A stretch of DNA of 64,000 nt from Paracoccus sp041927875 (GCF_041927875.1 NZ_JBHFHN010000004.1); one strand, 5' to 3'; shown: positions 26,368 through 36,088, counted from the stretch's first letter. Numbers and translations: made by a program. The notes: generated by a model from the sequence alone, not told the origin.

Positions 26368-28014
26368 ATGACCGATCCGACGATCCCGCCAACCCGACCC
26401 TCTGGGCGCATCCCGCCGGGCTTTGCGCATGAGCCCGCGCCGCGCAGCCCCGGCAGCGCCGCCGCCGGCCTGCGCATGGCCGCGGGCATCTGGATGCTGG
26501 GCGGTCAACGCATCGACCGCAGCCCCGCCGGACCCCGGCTGTGGGATCTGCCGCTGTCGCCCTCTGCCCGGGCCGAGGCGCAGGCGATGGTCTGGCTGGA
26601 CGATCTGGCGGCGGTCGGCGGCATCGGCGCGCGGCAGGCGGCGCAGGCGGCGGTGTTCGCCTGGATCGACCGGGATCAGGGTGACGGCTGGCCCATCGGT
26701 GACATCGCCCGCGACCCCGCCGTGACGGGCCAGCGGCTGCTGCGGTGGCTGCACCATGCGGGCTTTCTGACCCAGCACCGACGCAAGGACGATCAGCGCC
26801 GCTTTGCCGCCGCGCTGGACCGTCAGTTGCGCGATCTGGCCATCCGCGCCGACCGCGCCGCGCCGGGTCTGCCGCGCGCGCAGGCCCTTGCGGCGCTGAT
26901 CTGCGGGGCGGTGCTGATTCAGGGCGCGGGCGATCTGCTGGCCGAAGCAAGCGCCGGTTTTCAGGCGAATATCCCAGATCTGATCGACGCGACCGGCGGC
27001 ATCGCCAGCCGCAGCCCCGGCGATCTGCTGGCGGCCTTTGAACTGCTGGTCTGGACGGCGGATGCGCTGTCGATGGCCGGTCACGTGGCCGGTCCCGCGC
27101 ATCTTGACGCGCTGTCGCGCACCGCGCCGGTGCTGCGGGGGCTGCGGCTGGCCGACGGTCGGCTGGCGCGCTTTCACGGCGGCGTGCGCGGGGCGCGCGG
27201 CAGGCTGGATCACGCCTTGGCCGATTCGGGCCTGCGCGGCCCGGCCTCGGCGCAGCCGATGGGCTTTGTGCGGCTGGCCGCCGGGCGCAGCGTCCTGGTG
27301 ATGGATGCCGCCGCCCCGCCCGACACCGCACCCGAGGGTCAGGCCAGCACCCTGGGGTTTGAAATGTCGTCGGGCGGCCGGATGCTGATCGTGACCGGGG
27401 GTGAGGGGGCGCGCTTCGGCCCCGCCTGGGGTCGCGCGGTGCGCGCCACGGCAATGCATTCGGCGCCGGGCATCGCGGGCCTCGCCTCATCCCGCGCGGC
27501 GGCGGCGGGCGGGGCGCTGATCGAACGCCCGGCGCGGGTCTGGCTGGACCAGCCCGACCCCACCAGCGGCGATCACGCGGCGGTTGCGGGCCATGACGGC
27601 TATGGCGCCAGCCACGGCCTTGCAGTGGTGCGCAGCCTGACGCTTTCGGATGATGGCACGCGGCTGGACGGGGCCGACGGGTTCGCCCCCTTGCCCGGCC
27701 AGACGCCCGAGGACGGGGCGGTCGCCGAGCTGCGGTTTCACCTGCCGCCCGGCGTTCAGGCCGCCGCCGATGTCGATGGCTTGGGCGCCACGATCCGCCT
27801 GCCCGCGACCGAGGACGGGGCGCTGCCGGATGAGTTCTGGCGCCTGACCCATGACGGCAGCGCGCGCCTGACCCTGGAACCCGGCGCTGCGCTGGAGGGT
27901 GGGGCTGACGCCCCCGAACCCGGCCTTCAGATCGTTCTGCGCGCCCCCGTCGCGGGCGGCGATTGCCGGATTGGCTGGACCTTGGCGCGATCCGGCGTTA
28001 CCCCGCGCGCATAG
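26368..28014 (+). CDS. Heparinase II/III-like protein
   Basis: The 548-residue protein has the two-part plan of the heparinase II/III family: an alpha-helical N-terminal half (about 1-290; segments LLRWLHHAGFLTQHRRKDDQ and FHGGVRGARGRLDHALADSG) and a beta-rich C-terminal half beginning near SVLVMDAAAPP with a GHDGYGASHGLAVVRSLTL segment. Members cleave uronic-acid polysaccharides, but those next to purH in Rhodobacteraceae have no established substrate. No signal peptide is seen, so a cytoplasmic or non-classical location is odd for a lyase. It ends 17 bases before purH. Confidence 0.8.
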   Translation: MTDPTIPPTRPSGRIPPGFAHEPAPRSPGSAAAGLRMAAGIWMLGGQRIDRSPAGPRLWDLPLSPSARAEAQAMVWLDDLAAVGGIGARQAAQAAVFAWIDRDQGDGWPIGDIARDPAVTGQRLLRWLHHAGFLTQHRRKDDQRRFAAALDRQLRDLAIRADRAAPGLPRAQALAALICGAVLIQGAGDLLAEASAGFQANIPDLIDATGGIASRSPGDLLAAFELLVWTADALSMAGHVAGPAHLDALSRTAPVLRGLRLADGRLARFHGGVRGARGRLDHALADSGLRGPASAQPMGFVRLAAGRSVLVMDAAAPPDTAPEGQASTLGFEMSSGGRMLIVTGGEGARFGPAWGRAVRATAMHSAPGIAGLASSRAAAAGGALIERPARVWLDQPDPTSGDHAAVAGHDGYGASHGLAVVRSLTLSDDGTRLDGADGFAPLPGQTPEDGAVAELRFHLPPGVQAAADVDGLGATIRLPATEDGALPDEFWRLTHDGSARLTLEPGAALEGGADAPEPGLQIVLRAPVAGGDCRIGWTLARSGVTPRA

Positions 28015-28031
28015 CCGCCAAGGAGGACAGC

Positions 28032-29645
28032 ATGGTTTCCCACATCGCCACCCCCGCCCCCGAACTTGCGCCGCTGAAACGCGCGCTGTTGTCGGTGTCG
28101 GACAAGGCCGGGCTGGTGCCCTTTGCGCAGGCACTTGCCGCGCGCGGGGTTGATCTGCTGTCCACCGGCGGCACGGCGGCGGCGCTGCGCGAGGCGGGCC
28201 TGCCGGTGCGCGATGTGGCCGATGTGACCGGCTTTCCCGAAATGATGGACGGTCGCGTCAAGACCCTGCACCCGATGGTGCATGGCGGGCTGCTGGCCGA
28301 CCGAGGTGACGCACGCCATCTGGCCGATATGGCCGCGCATGGCATCCCCGCCATCGACTTGCTGGTCGTCAATCTTTACCCGTTCGAGGACACCGTGGCC
28401 AAGGGCGCGGACTACGGCCTGGCGGTGGAAAACATCGACATCGGCGGCCCGGCGATGATCCGCGCGGCGGCCAAGAACCACGCCCATGTCTGCGTCGTCA
28501 CCGATGTCGCCGATTATGACACGCTGCTGGCGGAACTGGATGCGAATGCAGGGCAGACCACCTATGGCTTCCGCAAGCGGCTGGCGCAGACCGCCTATGC
28601 GCGCACGGCGGCCTATGATGCGGCGGTCAGCACCTGGATGGCGGGCGCGATCGGCGACGACACCCCCCGCCGCCGCGCCTTTGCAGGGACGCTGGCGCAG
28701 CCCCTGCGCTATGGCGAAAACCCGCATCAGGCGGCGGCATTCTATACCGATGGATCGGGCCGCCCCGGCGTCGCCACCGCGCGGCAGTGGCAGGGCAAGG
28801 AACTGTCCTACAACAACATCAACGACACCGATGCCGCCTTTGAACTGGTGGCCGAGTTCGACCCGGCGGATGGCCCGGCCTGCGCGATCATCAAGCACGC
28901 CAACCCCTGCGGCGTGGCGCGCGGGGCAACGGCGGTCGAGGCCTATGCCCGCGCCTTTGACTGTGACCGCACCAGTGCCTTTGGCGGCATCATCGCGCTG
29001 AATCAGCCGCTGGATGCCGACACCGCCCGCGCCATCACCGAGATCTTCACCGAGGTCGTGATCGCTCCGGACGCCAGCGACGAGGCGCGCGCGATCTTTG
29101 CCGCGAAAAAGAACCTGCGGCTGCTGACCACCGGCGGGCTGCCGGACGCACGGGCCGGTGGGCTGACCTTCCGTCAGGTCGCGGGCGGGTTCCTGGTGCA
29201 GGGTCGCGACAACGGCCATGTTGCCCGCACCGACCTGAAGGTAGTGACTGAACGCCAGCCCTCTGACGCGGAACTGGCGGACCTGATGTTCGCCTGGACC
29301 GTCGCCAAGCATGTGAAATCCAACGCCATCGTCTATGCCAAGGGCCTGGCCACCGTCGGCATCGGCGCGGGCCAGATGAGCCGCGTGGACAGCACCCGCA
29401 TCGGCCGCCGCAAATCCGAGGACATGGCCGAGGTTCTGGGCCTGCCCGCCCCCCTGACCGAGGGCGCGGCGGTGGCATCGGACGCCTTTTTCCCCTTTGC
29501 CGACGGGATCGAAGCCCTGGCGGCGGCGGGCGCGAAGGCCGTCATCCAGCCCGGCGGCTCGATGCGCGACGCCGAGGTGATCGAGGCCGCGAACCGGCTG
29601 GGCCTTGCCATGGTCTTTACCGGCCAGCGTCACTTCCGGCACTGA
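28032..29645 (+). CDS. purH: Bifunctional AICAR formyltransferase / IMP cyclohydrolase PurH
   Basis: PurH carries out the last two steps of IMP synthesis. The N-terminal MGS-like IMP cyclohydrolase domain (about 15-160) shows LLSVSDKAGLVPFAQALAAR, STGGTAAALREAGL and FPEMMDGRVKTLHPMVHGGL. The formyltransferase domain includes LRYGENPHQAAAFY and IIKHANPCGVARGATAVEAY, with the active KH dyad. The C-terminus FTGQRHFRH is standard. The 537-residue length is normal. The ATG at 28032 follows an AGGAGGA ribosome-binding site at 28021. lspA begins one base after its stop codon. Confidence 0.97.
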   Translation: MVSHIATPAPELAPLKRALLSVSDKAGLVPFAQALAARGVDLLSTGGTAAALREAGLPVRDVADVTGFPEMMDGRVKTLHPMVHGGLLADRGDARHLADMAAHGIPAIDLLVVNLYPFEDTVAKGADYGLAVENIDIGGPAMIRAAAKNHAHVCVVTDVADYDTLLAELDANAGQTTYGFRKRLAQTAYARTAAYDAAVSTWMAGAIGDDTPRRRAFAGTLAQPLRYGENPHQAAAFYTDGSGRPGVATARQWQGKELSYNNINDTDAAFELVAEFDPADGPACAIIKHANPCGVARGATAVEAYARAFDCDRTSAFGGIIALNQPLDADTARAITEIFTEVVIAPDASDEARAIFAAKKNLRLLTTGGLPDARAGGLTFRQVAGGFLVQGRDNGHVARTDLKVVTERQPSDAELADLMFAWTVAKHVKSNAIVYAKGLATVGIGAGQMSRVDSTRIGRRKSEDMAEVLGLPAPLTEGAAVASDAFFPFADGIEALAAAGAKAVIQPGGSMRDAEVIEAANRLGLAMVFTGQRHFRH

Positions 29646-29646
29646 C

Positions 29647-30396
29647 ATGCGCAGCCTTGGAATCACCGCCACCCTGATCTTCGTTCTGGATCAGATCACG
29701 AAGTACTGGGTTCTGCATGTGCTGAACCTGGACCGGGTGCGGTCCATCGACCTGCTGCCGCCTTGGGTCAACCTGCGCATGGCGTGGAATCAGGGGATGA
29801 ACTTCGGGCTGATGGCCAGCTCGACCGAGCTGACCCGCTGGCTGCTGATCGGCATCGGCCTGGTCATCTGCATCTGGGTCATCGCCTGGGTGCAGCGCAG
29901 CGCCAGCCGAATCGCGCCGATTGCGGGCGGAATGCTGGTCGGCGGCGCTTTGGGCAATATCGTCGACCGGCTTGCCTATGGCGCGGTGGCCGATTTCCTG
30001 AACATGTCGCTGCCGAACTGGACCAATCCCTATTCGTTCAACGTGGCCGACATCGCGATTTTCGCCGGGGCGATCGGGCTGATCCTGATGCCGGGTGGCA
30101 GCGGTCGCGGCCGGGATGAGCCGCCGGTGCGGCGCAAGCCCGCCCCCAGGACGGCCGCCACCAAGCCCGAACCGGTCTTGCGCCCGGCACCGGCCCCCGA
30201 GGCCCCGCCCAAGGATGCGCCGAAGGACGCCCCGAAGGATACCGCGAAAAAGGTGCTGCGCGCCGATCCGCGCCCGACGCAAGCCCGCGCCGCCAAGCCC
30301 AAACCGGCGGCCCCCGCCACGCGGGTCGAGCCGTCCTTGCGGGCCGCGCGACCGGCCCCGTCAAAGCCCCGTGACGCCGGTCCGACTTTGCGCTAA
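29647..30396 (+). CDS. lspA: Lipoprotein signal peptidase LspA with long C-terminal tail
   Basis: LspA is the membrane aspartic protease that removes lipoprotein signal peptides. The first ~155 residues hold four membrane segments and both catalytic aspartates, in GGALGNIVDRLAYGAVADFL and FNVADIAIFAGAIGLIL. The family is normally 155-170 residues, but this protein has 249: after the last membrane segment comes a ~95-residue Pro/Ala/Lys/Arg-rich tail with repeats of PKDA. The tail should be cytoplasmic. It is cotranscribed with purH and is followed by a lipoprotein gene (bamF-like), itself a substrate of this enzyme. The tail keeps one open frame to the TAA and is not an obvious frameshift product. 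Confidence 0.93.
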   Translation: MRSLGITATLIFVLDQITKYWVLHVLNLDRVRSIDLLPPWVNLRMAWNQGMNFGLMASSTELTRWLLIGIGLVICIWVIAWVQRSASRIAPIAGGMLVGGALGNIVDRLAYGAVADFLNMSLPNWTNPYSFNVADIAIFAGAIGLILMPGGSGRGRDEPPVRRKPAPRTAATKPEPVLRPAPAPEAPPKDAPKDAPKDTAKKVLRADPRPTQARAAKPKPAAPATRVEPSLRAARPAPSKPRDAGPTLR

Positions 30397-30425
30397 ACCG
30401 GGCGCGAACGGCGAAGGGGGCATTC

Positions 30426-30956
30426 ATGCGCGGTCTGTCGGCAGGGATGATGATGGGGCTGGCCTTGGTGCTGGCAGGATGCGGCAGCAGCGGCGATGCG
30501 CCGATCCTGATGCATGCCGGTGCCGGCAGCGATTCGCCTGATGAGTTCGGCGTGCTGCCGACCAAGCCCCTGCAAATGCCGCCCGATCTTGCCGCACTGC
30601 CCGCGCCGACGCCGGGCGGGCGCAATCTGGTCGATCCGACCCCGATGGAAGATGCCGTGGCCGCCCTGGGCGGCAACCCCGCCGCCTTGGCGCGCGGCGG
30701 CATCAATGCCGGTGACGGCGCGCTGATCGCCCATGCCGGTCGCTTTGGCGGCAATGCGCAGATCCGCAGCCAACTGGCAGCCGAGGATCTGGACTATCGC
30801 CGCCGCAACGATGGCCGCCTGCTGGAGCGCGCCTTCAGCGTGAATGTCTATGACAAGGCCTATCGGCCCTATGCGCTGAACGCCTATCAGGAACTGGAAC
30901 GCTGGCGTCGGGCCGGGGCGCGCACGCCCTCTGCGCCCCCCGCCCCGCTGGACTGA
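30426..30956 (+). CDS. BamF-like lipoprotein (DUF3035)
   Basis: A 176-residue predicted outer-membrane lipoprotein. The signal peptide MRGLSAGMMMGLALVLAGC ends in a lipobox LAGC. The mature part has the DUF3035 hallmarks: SPDEFGVLPTKPLQMPPDLA, LPAPTPGGRNLVDPTP, and a C-terminal DYRRRNDGRLLERAF. In Caulobacter this family (BamF) belongs to the beta-barrel assembly machine; that function is assigned here by family only. It follows lspA by 29 bases. Confidence 0.82.
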   Translation: MRGLSAGMMMGLALVLAGCGSSGDAPILMHAGAGSDSPDEFGVLPTKPLQMPPDLAALPAPTPGGRNLVDPTPMEDAVAALGGNPAALARGGINAGDGALIAHAGRFGGNAQIRSQLAAEDLDYRRRNDGRLLERAFSVNVYDKAYRPYALNAYQELERWRRAGARTPSAPPAPLD

Positions 30957-31057
30957 CGCACCCCTCACATCCCCGGCACCGGGCGGTCGGCCCGGTTGCG
31001 GCGGCCCGTAGCTGGCCCTAGCTTGGCCGCCGATGGAACGGGCCGGAAAAGGGGTTG

Positions 31058-32401
31058 ATGATGCGTGGCTTGATCTTGCCTGTGATGCTGGCCTTGGCGC
31101 AGCCGGTTCTGGCGGAAACCGCAGCGCCCGGCGTCAGCACCTTTCGTCTGGACAACGGGCTTGAGGCCGTGGTGATCGAGGATCACCGCGCCCCGGTCGT
31201 CGTGCAGATGGTCTGGTATCGCGCCGGTGCTGCCGACGAGGCGCGCGGCAAGACCGGCGTGGCGCATTTTCTGGAACATCTGATGTTCAAGGGCACCGAG
31301 CATCTGGCGCCCGGTGAGCTGTCGAAAGTGGTCGAAGCGAATGGCGGGTCCGACAACGCCTTCACCAGCCAGGATTACACCGCCTATTTCCAGCGCATCG
31401 CCTCTGACCGGCTGGATCTGGTGATGGGGATGGAGGCCGACCGGATGCGCGGCCTGAAACTGTCCGAAGACGACTGGGCGACCGAGCTTCAGGTGATCAT
31501 CGAGGAACGGGCCGAGCGCACCGACAGCGACCCCGGCGCGCTGTTTGGTGAACAGTTGCGTGCCGCGCAATATCTGAACCATCCCTATGGCGCACCGGTG
31601 ATCGGCTGGCCGGATGAGATGCGGGCGCTGACGCGCGAGGATGCCCTGGCCTGGTATCAGCGATTCTACGCGCCCAATAATGCGGTGCTGGTGGTGGCGG
31701 GCGATGTGACGCCCGATCAGGTCAAGGCTCTGGCCGAAAAGCATTATGGCCCGCTGGCCCCGACCGAGGGGCTGGCCCCGCGTCAGCGCGTGGCCGAGCC
31801 GCCGCAACTGGCGCAGCGCCGTCTGGAAATGGCCGACCCGCGCGTGTCGCAGCCGATCCTGCGCCGGTCCTATCTGGCCGACCATCGCCGCCCCGGCGAT
31901 CAGCGTCAGGCCGCCGCGCTGACCGTGCTGGCCGAGGTGCTGGGCGGGTCGGCGCAGACCTCGGTTCTGGGCCGGTCGCTGACGCTGGGCGATGCCCCCA
32001 AGGCGCTGCAAGTCGGTGCGTGGTATGATGGCGACGCGCTGGATTACGGCAGCTTCGATTTGGCTTTGGTGCCGCTGCCCGGTGCCGACCCCGATGAGGC
32101 CGAGGCGGCGATGGATGCCGCCCTGGCGCAGTTTCTGAAAGACGGCGTTGACCCCGCGCAGCTTGACCGCATCCGCACCCAGGTGCGCGCAGCCGAGATC
32201 TACAAGCGCGACAGCGCCATGGCGCAGGCGCAGGAATATGGCGCGGCGCTGACCACCGGCCTTGGCGTGGCCGATGTGCAGGCTTGGCCCGATGCCCTGG
32301 CCGCCGTCACCGCCGAGGATGTGATGGCCGCCGCCCGCGCTGTGCTGGACCCGGCGAAATCCGTGAATGGCTGGCTGCTGCCGGCAGGGGGTGAATCGTG
32401 A
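31058..32401 (+). CDS. M16 zinc metallopeptidase, catalytic subunit
   Basis: A 447-residue secreted pitrilysin-family protease. A signal peptide (LILPVMLALAQPVLA) precedes the N-terminal M16 domain, which carries the zinc motif HFLEH in KTGVAHFLEHLMFKG with the downstream glutamate in VIIEERAERTDSDP. A second M16 domain fills the C-terminal half. The two M16 genes overlap and resemble other bacterial PqqL/ymxG-type pairs of an active and an inactive subunit that form a heterodimer. Periplasmic location is inferred from the signal peptide; substrates are unknown. TTG at 31055 is a possible alternative start. Confidence 0.9.
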   Translation: MMRGLILPVMLALAQPVLAETAAPGVSTFRLDNGLEAVVIEDHRAPVVVQMVWYRAGAADEARGKTGVAHFLEHLMFKGTEHLAPGELSKVVEANGGSDNAFTSQDYTAYFQRIASDRLDLVMGMEADRMRGLKLSEDDWATELQVIIEERAERTDSDPGALFGEQLRAAQYLNHPYGAPVIGWPDEMRALTREDALAWYQRFYAPNNAVLVVAGDVTPDQVKALAEKHYGPLAPTEGLAPRQRVAEPPQLAQRRLEMADPRVSQPILRRSYLADHRRPGDQRQAAALTVLAEVLGGSAQTSVLGRSLTLGDAPKALQVGAWYDGDALDYGSFDLALVPLPGADPDEAEAAMDAALAQFLKDGVDPAQLDRIRTQVRAAEIYKRDSAMAQAQEYGAALTTGLGVADVQAWPDALAAVTAEDVMAAARAVLDPAKSVNGWLLPAGGES

Positions 32402-33768
32402 TGCGGCTGCTGTCGATCCTTGTGCTGATTCTGCTGCCCTTGCGTGCGATGGCGGTGGATATCCAGGTGCTGACCTCGCCCAAGGGGCAGGATTATTGGC
32501 TGGTGACCGACCACAGCCTGCCCTTTGTCGCGCTGCAACTGGATTTCCGGGGCGGCGCCAGTCTGGACGCGCCCGGCAAACGCGGCGCGATCAACCTGAT
32601 GACTGCCCTGCTTGAGGAAGGCGCGGGCGATCGTGACGCGGAGGCCTTTGTCGCGGCGGTCGAGGCCGAGGGCGCGCGCATGTCCTTTAGCGCGGGCGAT
32701 GACGTGCTGTCGGTCTCGGCGCAGATGCTGACCGACCGTCGCGCCGCGTCGACCGCGCTGCTGGCCGAGGCGCTGAGCGAACCGCGCTTTGATGAGGATG
32801 CCGTGGCGCGGGTGCGCGCGCAGGTCATCCAGGCGATCCGGGCCGGGCAGAAAGACCCCAACACCTTGGCATCGCTGGCTTTCGCGCGGCAGGCCTGGGG
32901 CGATCACCCCTATGGCACCTCGACCATGGGCACCGAGGACAGCGTGACGGCCCTGACCCGCGACGATCTGCGCGCCGCCAAGGATCGGGTGATTACCCGC
33001 GATCATGCGATCGTCACGCTGGTCGGCGACATCGACGCGCAGGACGCGGGCGCGATGATCGACAGCCTGCTGGCCGGACTGCCCGCCACCGGTGCCCCGA
33101 TGCCGCCGCGCGTGGCGATGGCCAGTGGCGACGATCTGACCGTGATCGACTGGGACAGCCCGCAATCGGTGGTCACCTTTGGCCAGCCCGGCATGGCGCT
33201 GGACGATCCCGATTATTTCCCGCTGATGATCGCCCAGCAGGTGCTGTCGGGGTCCGGCTTTTCAGCGCGGCTGATGGATGAGTTGCGCGACAAGCGCGGC
33301 CTGACCTATGGCGTGGCCGCGCATCTGGTCAGCCGTCCCTTTGGCGACAGTTGGGTGGGTGGCTTTGCATCCGCCAACGACAAGACCGCCGAGGCGGTGG
33401 CGCTGCTGCGGTCTGAATGGGCGCGGATGGCGGAAGGCGGCGTGACCGAGGATGAGCTTTCCGCGGCCAAGACCTATCTGACCGGCGCCTATCCGTTGCG
33501 CTTTGACGGCAATGGCACGATTGCCGGGCTGCTGTCCGGGATGCAGCTTGTCGGCCTGCCCGCCGATTACATCGACCGGCGCAACGATCTGGTAAACGCC
33601 GTGACAGCGGCGGATGTGGCGCGGGTGGCGTCGGAACGGGTGCGGCCAGGCGATCTGCGCATCGTGATCGCCGGGCGGCCGAGCGGGCTTCAGGCCTCGC
33701 CCGCGGATGCGACCTGCCCGGCGCAAGCGTCGGGCGCGGTGCCGCTGCCGCCCTGCGCGGCCGAATAG
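32401..33768 (+). CDS. M16 peptidase-like protein, inactive partner subunit
   Basis: The 455-residue protein has a signal peptide (LLSILVLILLPLRAMA) and two M16 domains but no HxxEH motif: the equivalent position reads GAINLMTALLEEG. The conserved second-domain segment FSARLMDELRDKRGLTYGV is present, which in M16 partners contacts the substrate. It overlaps the upstream catalytic M16 gene by one base (TGATG). The pair is therefore expected to act as a heterodimer, with this subunit supplying binding residues. A GTG at 32398 is an alternative start. Confidence 0.88.
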   Translation: MRLLSILVLILLPLRAMAVDIQVLTSPKGQDYWLVTDHSLPFVALQLDFRGGASLDAPGKRGAINLMTALLEEGAGDRDAEAFVAAVEAEGARMSFSAGDDVLSVSAQMLTDRRAASTALLAEALSEPRFDEDAVARVRAQVIQAIRAGQKDPNTLASLAFARQAWGDHPYGTSTMGTEDSVTALTRDDLRAAKDRVITRDHAIVTLVGDIDAQDAGAMIDSLLAGLPATGAPMPPRVAMASGDDLTVIDWDSPQSVVTFGQPGMALDDPDYFPLMIAQQVLSGSGFSARLMDELRDKRGLTYGVAAHLVSRPFGDSWVGGFASANDKTAEAVALLRSEWARMAEGGVTEDELSAAKTYLTGAYPLRFDGNGTIAGLLSGMQLVGLPADYIDRRNDLVNAVTAADVARVASERVRPGDLRIVIAGRPSGLQASPADATCPAQASGAVPLPPCAAE

Positions 33769-33833
33769 CACCCGGCGCGGGCTTGCGCCGACAGGCCCGC
33801 GCGATAGGGTGGCGCCAACAGGAAAGGTAAGCC

Positions 33834-35228
33834 ATGGCCCAGCTTGATTTCGCTCCGGACACGGGCGCCGCCCGCGATCTGTTCTATGTCGAGGATGGCG
33901 CGGCTCTGCCCGAAGCCTTGTCCCCGGCGCAACGGGATTGGGCGGCAGCTTGCGGCTTTACCGGGGCGGCGGGGCAGCTGTGTCTGTTGCCTGCCGCCGA
34001 TGGCGGCCTTGGCGCGGCGCTTTGTGGCGCGGGCAAGGCCGCCCGTCGCGCCCGCGAGCGCTTTGCCTTGTCGCGCGCCGCCGATGCCCTGCCCGCCGGT
34101 GACTGGCGCATCGCCGCCCATCCCGACAGCACCCGGATCGAGGAAACCGCGCTTGGCTGGCTGCTGGCCGGCTATCGCTTTGACCGCTACAAGCCCGCGC
34201 CCGCCCCGCCCCGCGCCCGTCTGGTCGCGCCGAAGGGCGTCGATGCCGCACAGATCGCCATTCTGGCGCAATCCGAGGCGCTGACCCGCGATCTGATCAA
34301 CACCCCCGCCAATGACATGGGCCCGGATGAGCTTGAGGCCGCGGCCCGCGATCTGGCCAGTCGCTTCGGCGCCGATGTGACCGTCACCACCGGCGATGCG
34401 CTGCGCGAGGGCTTTCCGCTGATCCACGCCGTCGGCCGCGCCAGCCCGCGCGCGCCGCGTCTGATCGACCTGAGCTGGGGCAGCGATGGGCCGAGCCTTG
34501 TGCTGGTCGGCAAGGGCGTGTGCTTCGACACCGGTGGGCTGGACATCAAGCCGGTCTCCAGCATGGGACTGATGAAAAAGGACATGGGCGGGGCCGCGAC
34601 CGTGCTGGGCCTTGCGCAGGCGATCATGGCGCTGCGGCTGCGGCTGCGGCTGCGGGTGCTGATCCCGGCGGTGGAAAACGCCGTGGCGGGCGATGCCTTC
34701 CGCCCGCAGGATGTGCTGGCCAGCCGCAAGGGCCTGACGGTCGAGGTGAACAATACCGATGCCGAGGGGCGGCTGGTGCTGGCCGACGCGCTTGCCCTGG
34801 CGGATGAGACGCCGCCCGACCTTCTGGTCTGCATGGCCACGCTGACCGGCGCCGCGCGGGTGGCGCTTGGCCCGGATTTGCCGCCGTTTTACACCGATGA
34901 CGATGGCGTGGCGCAGGCGCTGGCCGAGGCCAGCCGTCCCGCCGCCGACCCGCTGTGGCGGATGCCCTTCTGGACCCCGTATGAGGGGATGATCGAACCC
35001 GGCATCGCCGATCTGGACAATGCGCCGGGCGGCGGCATGGCAGGGTCGATCACCGCCGCGCTGTTCCTGCGCCGATTCGTCACCGCGACGCCGCGGTTCG
35101 CGCATCTGGACATCTATGGCTGGCAGCCTGCCGCCGCGCCCGCGCGGCCCAAGGGCGCGGTGCAGCAGGGCGCGCGCGCGATCCTGGCCGCGCTGCCCGA
35201 ATTGCTGGGATCGGAGATTCTGGGATGA
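33834..35228 (+). CDS. M17 leucyl aminopeptidase family protein
   Basis: A 464-residue cytosolic aminopeptidase of the leucyl aminopeptidase type. The C-terminal catalytic domain shows GKGVCFDTGGLDIKPVSSMG then LMKKDMGGAATVLG (the metal-binding lysine and aspartate), and the signature NTDAEGRLVLADALALA. The N-terminal ~150 residues are a diverged macro-like domain. It resembles the shorter PepB/LAP-like form common in alphaproteobacteria rather than canonical PepA. A (CTGCGG)4 hexamer repeat at 34632-34655 encodes LRLRLRLR within the domain. It overlaps the following C40 hydrolase gene by four bases. Confidence 0.9.
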   Translation: MAQLDFAPDTGAARDLFYVEDGAALPEALSPAQRDWAAACGFTGAAGQLCLLPAADGGLGAALCGAGKAARRARERFALSRAADALPAGDWRIAAHPDSTRIEETALGWLLAGYRFDRYKPAPAPPRARLVAPKGVDAAQIAILAQSEALTRDLINTPANDMGPDELEAAARDLASRFGADVTVTTGDALREGFPLIHAVGRASPRAPRLIDLSWGSDGPSLVLVGKGVCFDTGGLDIKPVSSMGLMKKDMGGAATVLGLAQAIMALRLRLRLRVLIPAVENAVAGDAFRPQDVLASRKGLTVEVNNTDAEGRLVLADALALADETPPDLLVCMATLTGAARVALGPDLPPFYTDDDGVAQALAEASRPAADPLWRMPFWTPYEGMIEPGIADLDNAPGGGMAGSITAALFLRRFVTATPRFAHLDIYGWQPAAAPARPKGAVQQGARAILAALPELLGSEILG

Positions 35229-36088
35229 CTGACACCGCCCAACCGCGCCCGGATCGCCGCCTGACCCCGGCCAATGATCGCGTCGCCCATGCCAGCCTGA
35301 AGGGGCTGGTCGACGCGCCGCGTTACACCCGTGGCAGTCCGGCGCGGATCGTTCTACCGGTCGTCGATCTGTGCGCCGCGCCGGATGGGGCGCGGGATCG
35401 GCAGATGCTGATGGGGGCCTCGGTCACGGTGCTGGAACGGCGGCAGGGCTGGGCCTTTGTCGTCGCGGGCGATGACGGCTATTGCGGCTATGTCCGCAGC
35501 AACGCGCTTGGCCCGGCGCAGGCGGCGACGCATCGGGTGATCGTGCCTGCCAGTCACCTTTATTCCCGCGCCGATCTGAAATCGCACGAGGTGGCGGGCG
35601 TCTCGATGGGGGTGCGGCTGGCCATCGACGGCGCCGAGGGGCGGTTCCTGCGCAGCCAGGACGGGCTGTTCATCCCCGAATGCCATGTGGCGCCGCTGGA
35701 GGCCCCGCCTGCCGATCCCGTCGCCCTGGCGGAAACGCTGATCGGAACGCCCTATCTGTGGGGCGGCAACAGCCGCGCCGGGATTGATTGCTCGGGTCTG
35801 GTGCAACTGTGCTGGCAGGTCGCGGGCCGCGCCGCGCCGGGCGACAGCGACATGCAGGCCCGTGGGCTGGGCCAGCCCCTGCCCGACAGCGCCCGTCTGC
35901 GGCGCGGCGATCTGGTGTTCTGGCGCGGCCATGTGGCCATCGTCACCGGCCCCGACCGCATCATCCACGCCAACGCGCACCGCATGGCCGTGACGCATGA
36001 GGGTCTGGCCGACGCCATCACCCGCATCCGCGCGGGCGGCGAGGGTGAGGTGACGATCCGCCGCCGCGACGACAGCCTGGGCGGCTAG
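35225..36088 (+). CDS. NlpC/P60 family cysteine peptidase (C40) with SH3-like domains
   Basis: The 287-residue protein has N-terminal SH3-type beta regions (about 40-150) and a C-terminal NlpC/P60 domain. The catalytic cysteine is in NSRAGIDCSGLVQLCWQVAG and the histidine in WRGHVAIVTGPDRIIHANAH. It resembles dipeptidyl-peptidase VI-type gamma-D-glutamyl endopeptidases that trim peptidoglycan peptides. No signal peptide is visible, so, like DPP-VI, it may work on imported muropeptides in the cytoplasm. This fits the coupled upstream aminopeptidase: together they could recycle wall peptides (inference). Confidence 0.88.
   Translation: MTDTAQPRPDRRLTPANDRVAHASLKGLVDAPRYTRGSPARIVLPVVDLCAAPDGARDRQMLMGASVTVLERRQGWAFVVAGDDGYCGYVRSNALGPAQAATHRVIVPASHLYSRADLKSHEVAGVSMGVRLAIDGAEGRFLRSQDGLFIPECHVAPLEAPPADPVALAETLIGTPYLWGGNSRAGIDCSGLVQLCWQVAGRAAPGDSDMQARGLGQPLPDSARLRRGDLVFWRGHVAIVTGPDRIIHANAHRMAVTHEGLADAITRIRAGGEGEVTIRRRDDSLGG

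Noticed and set aside
34632..34655. (CTGCGG)4 hexamer repeat as a phase-variation switch
   Set aside because: A six-base unit keeps the frame, so slippage would only add or remove Leu-Arg; the gene is intact.
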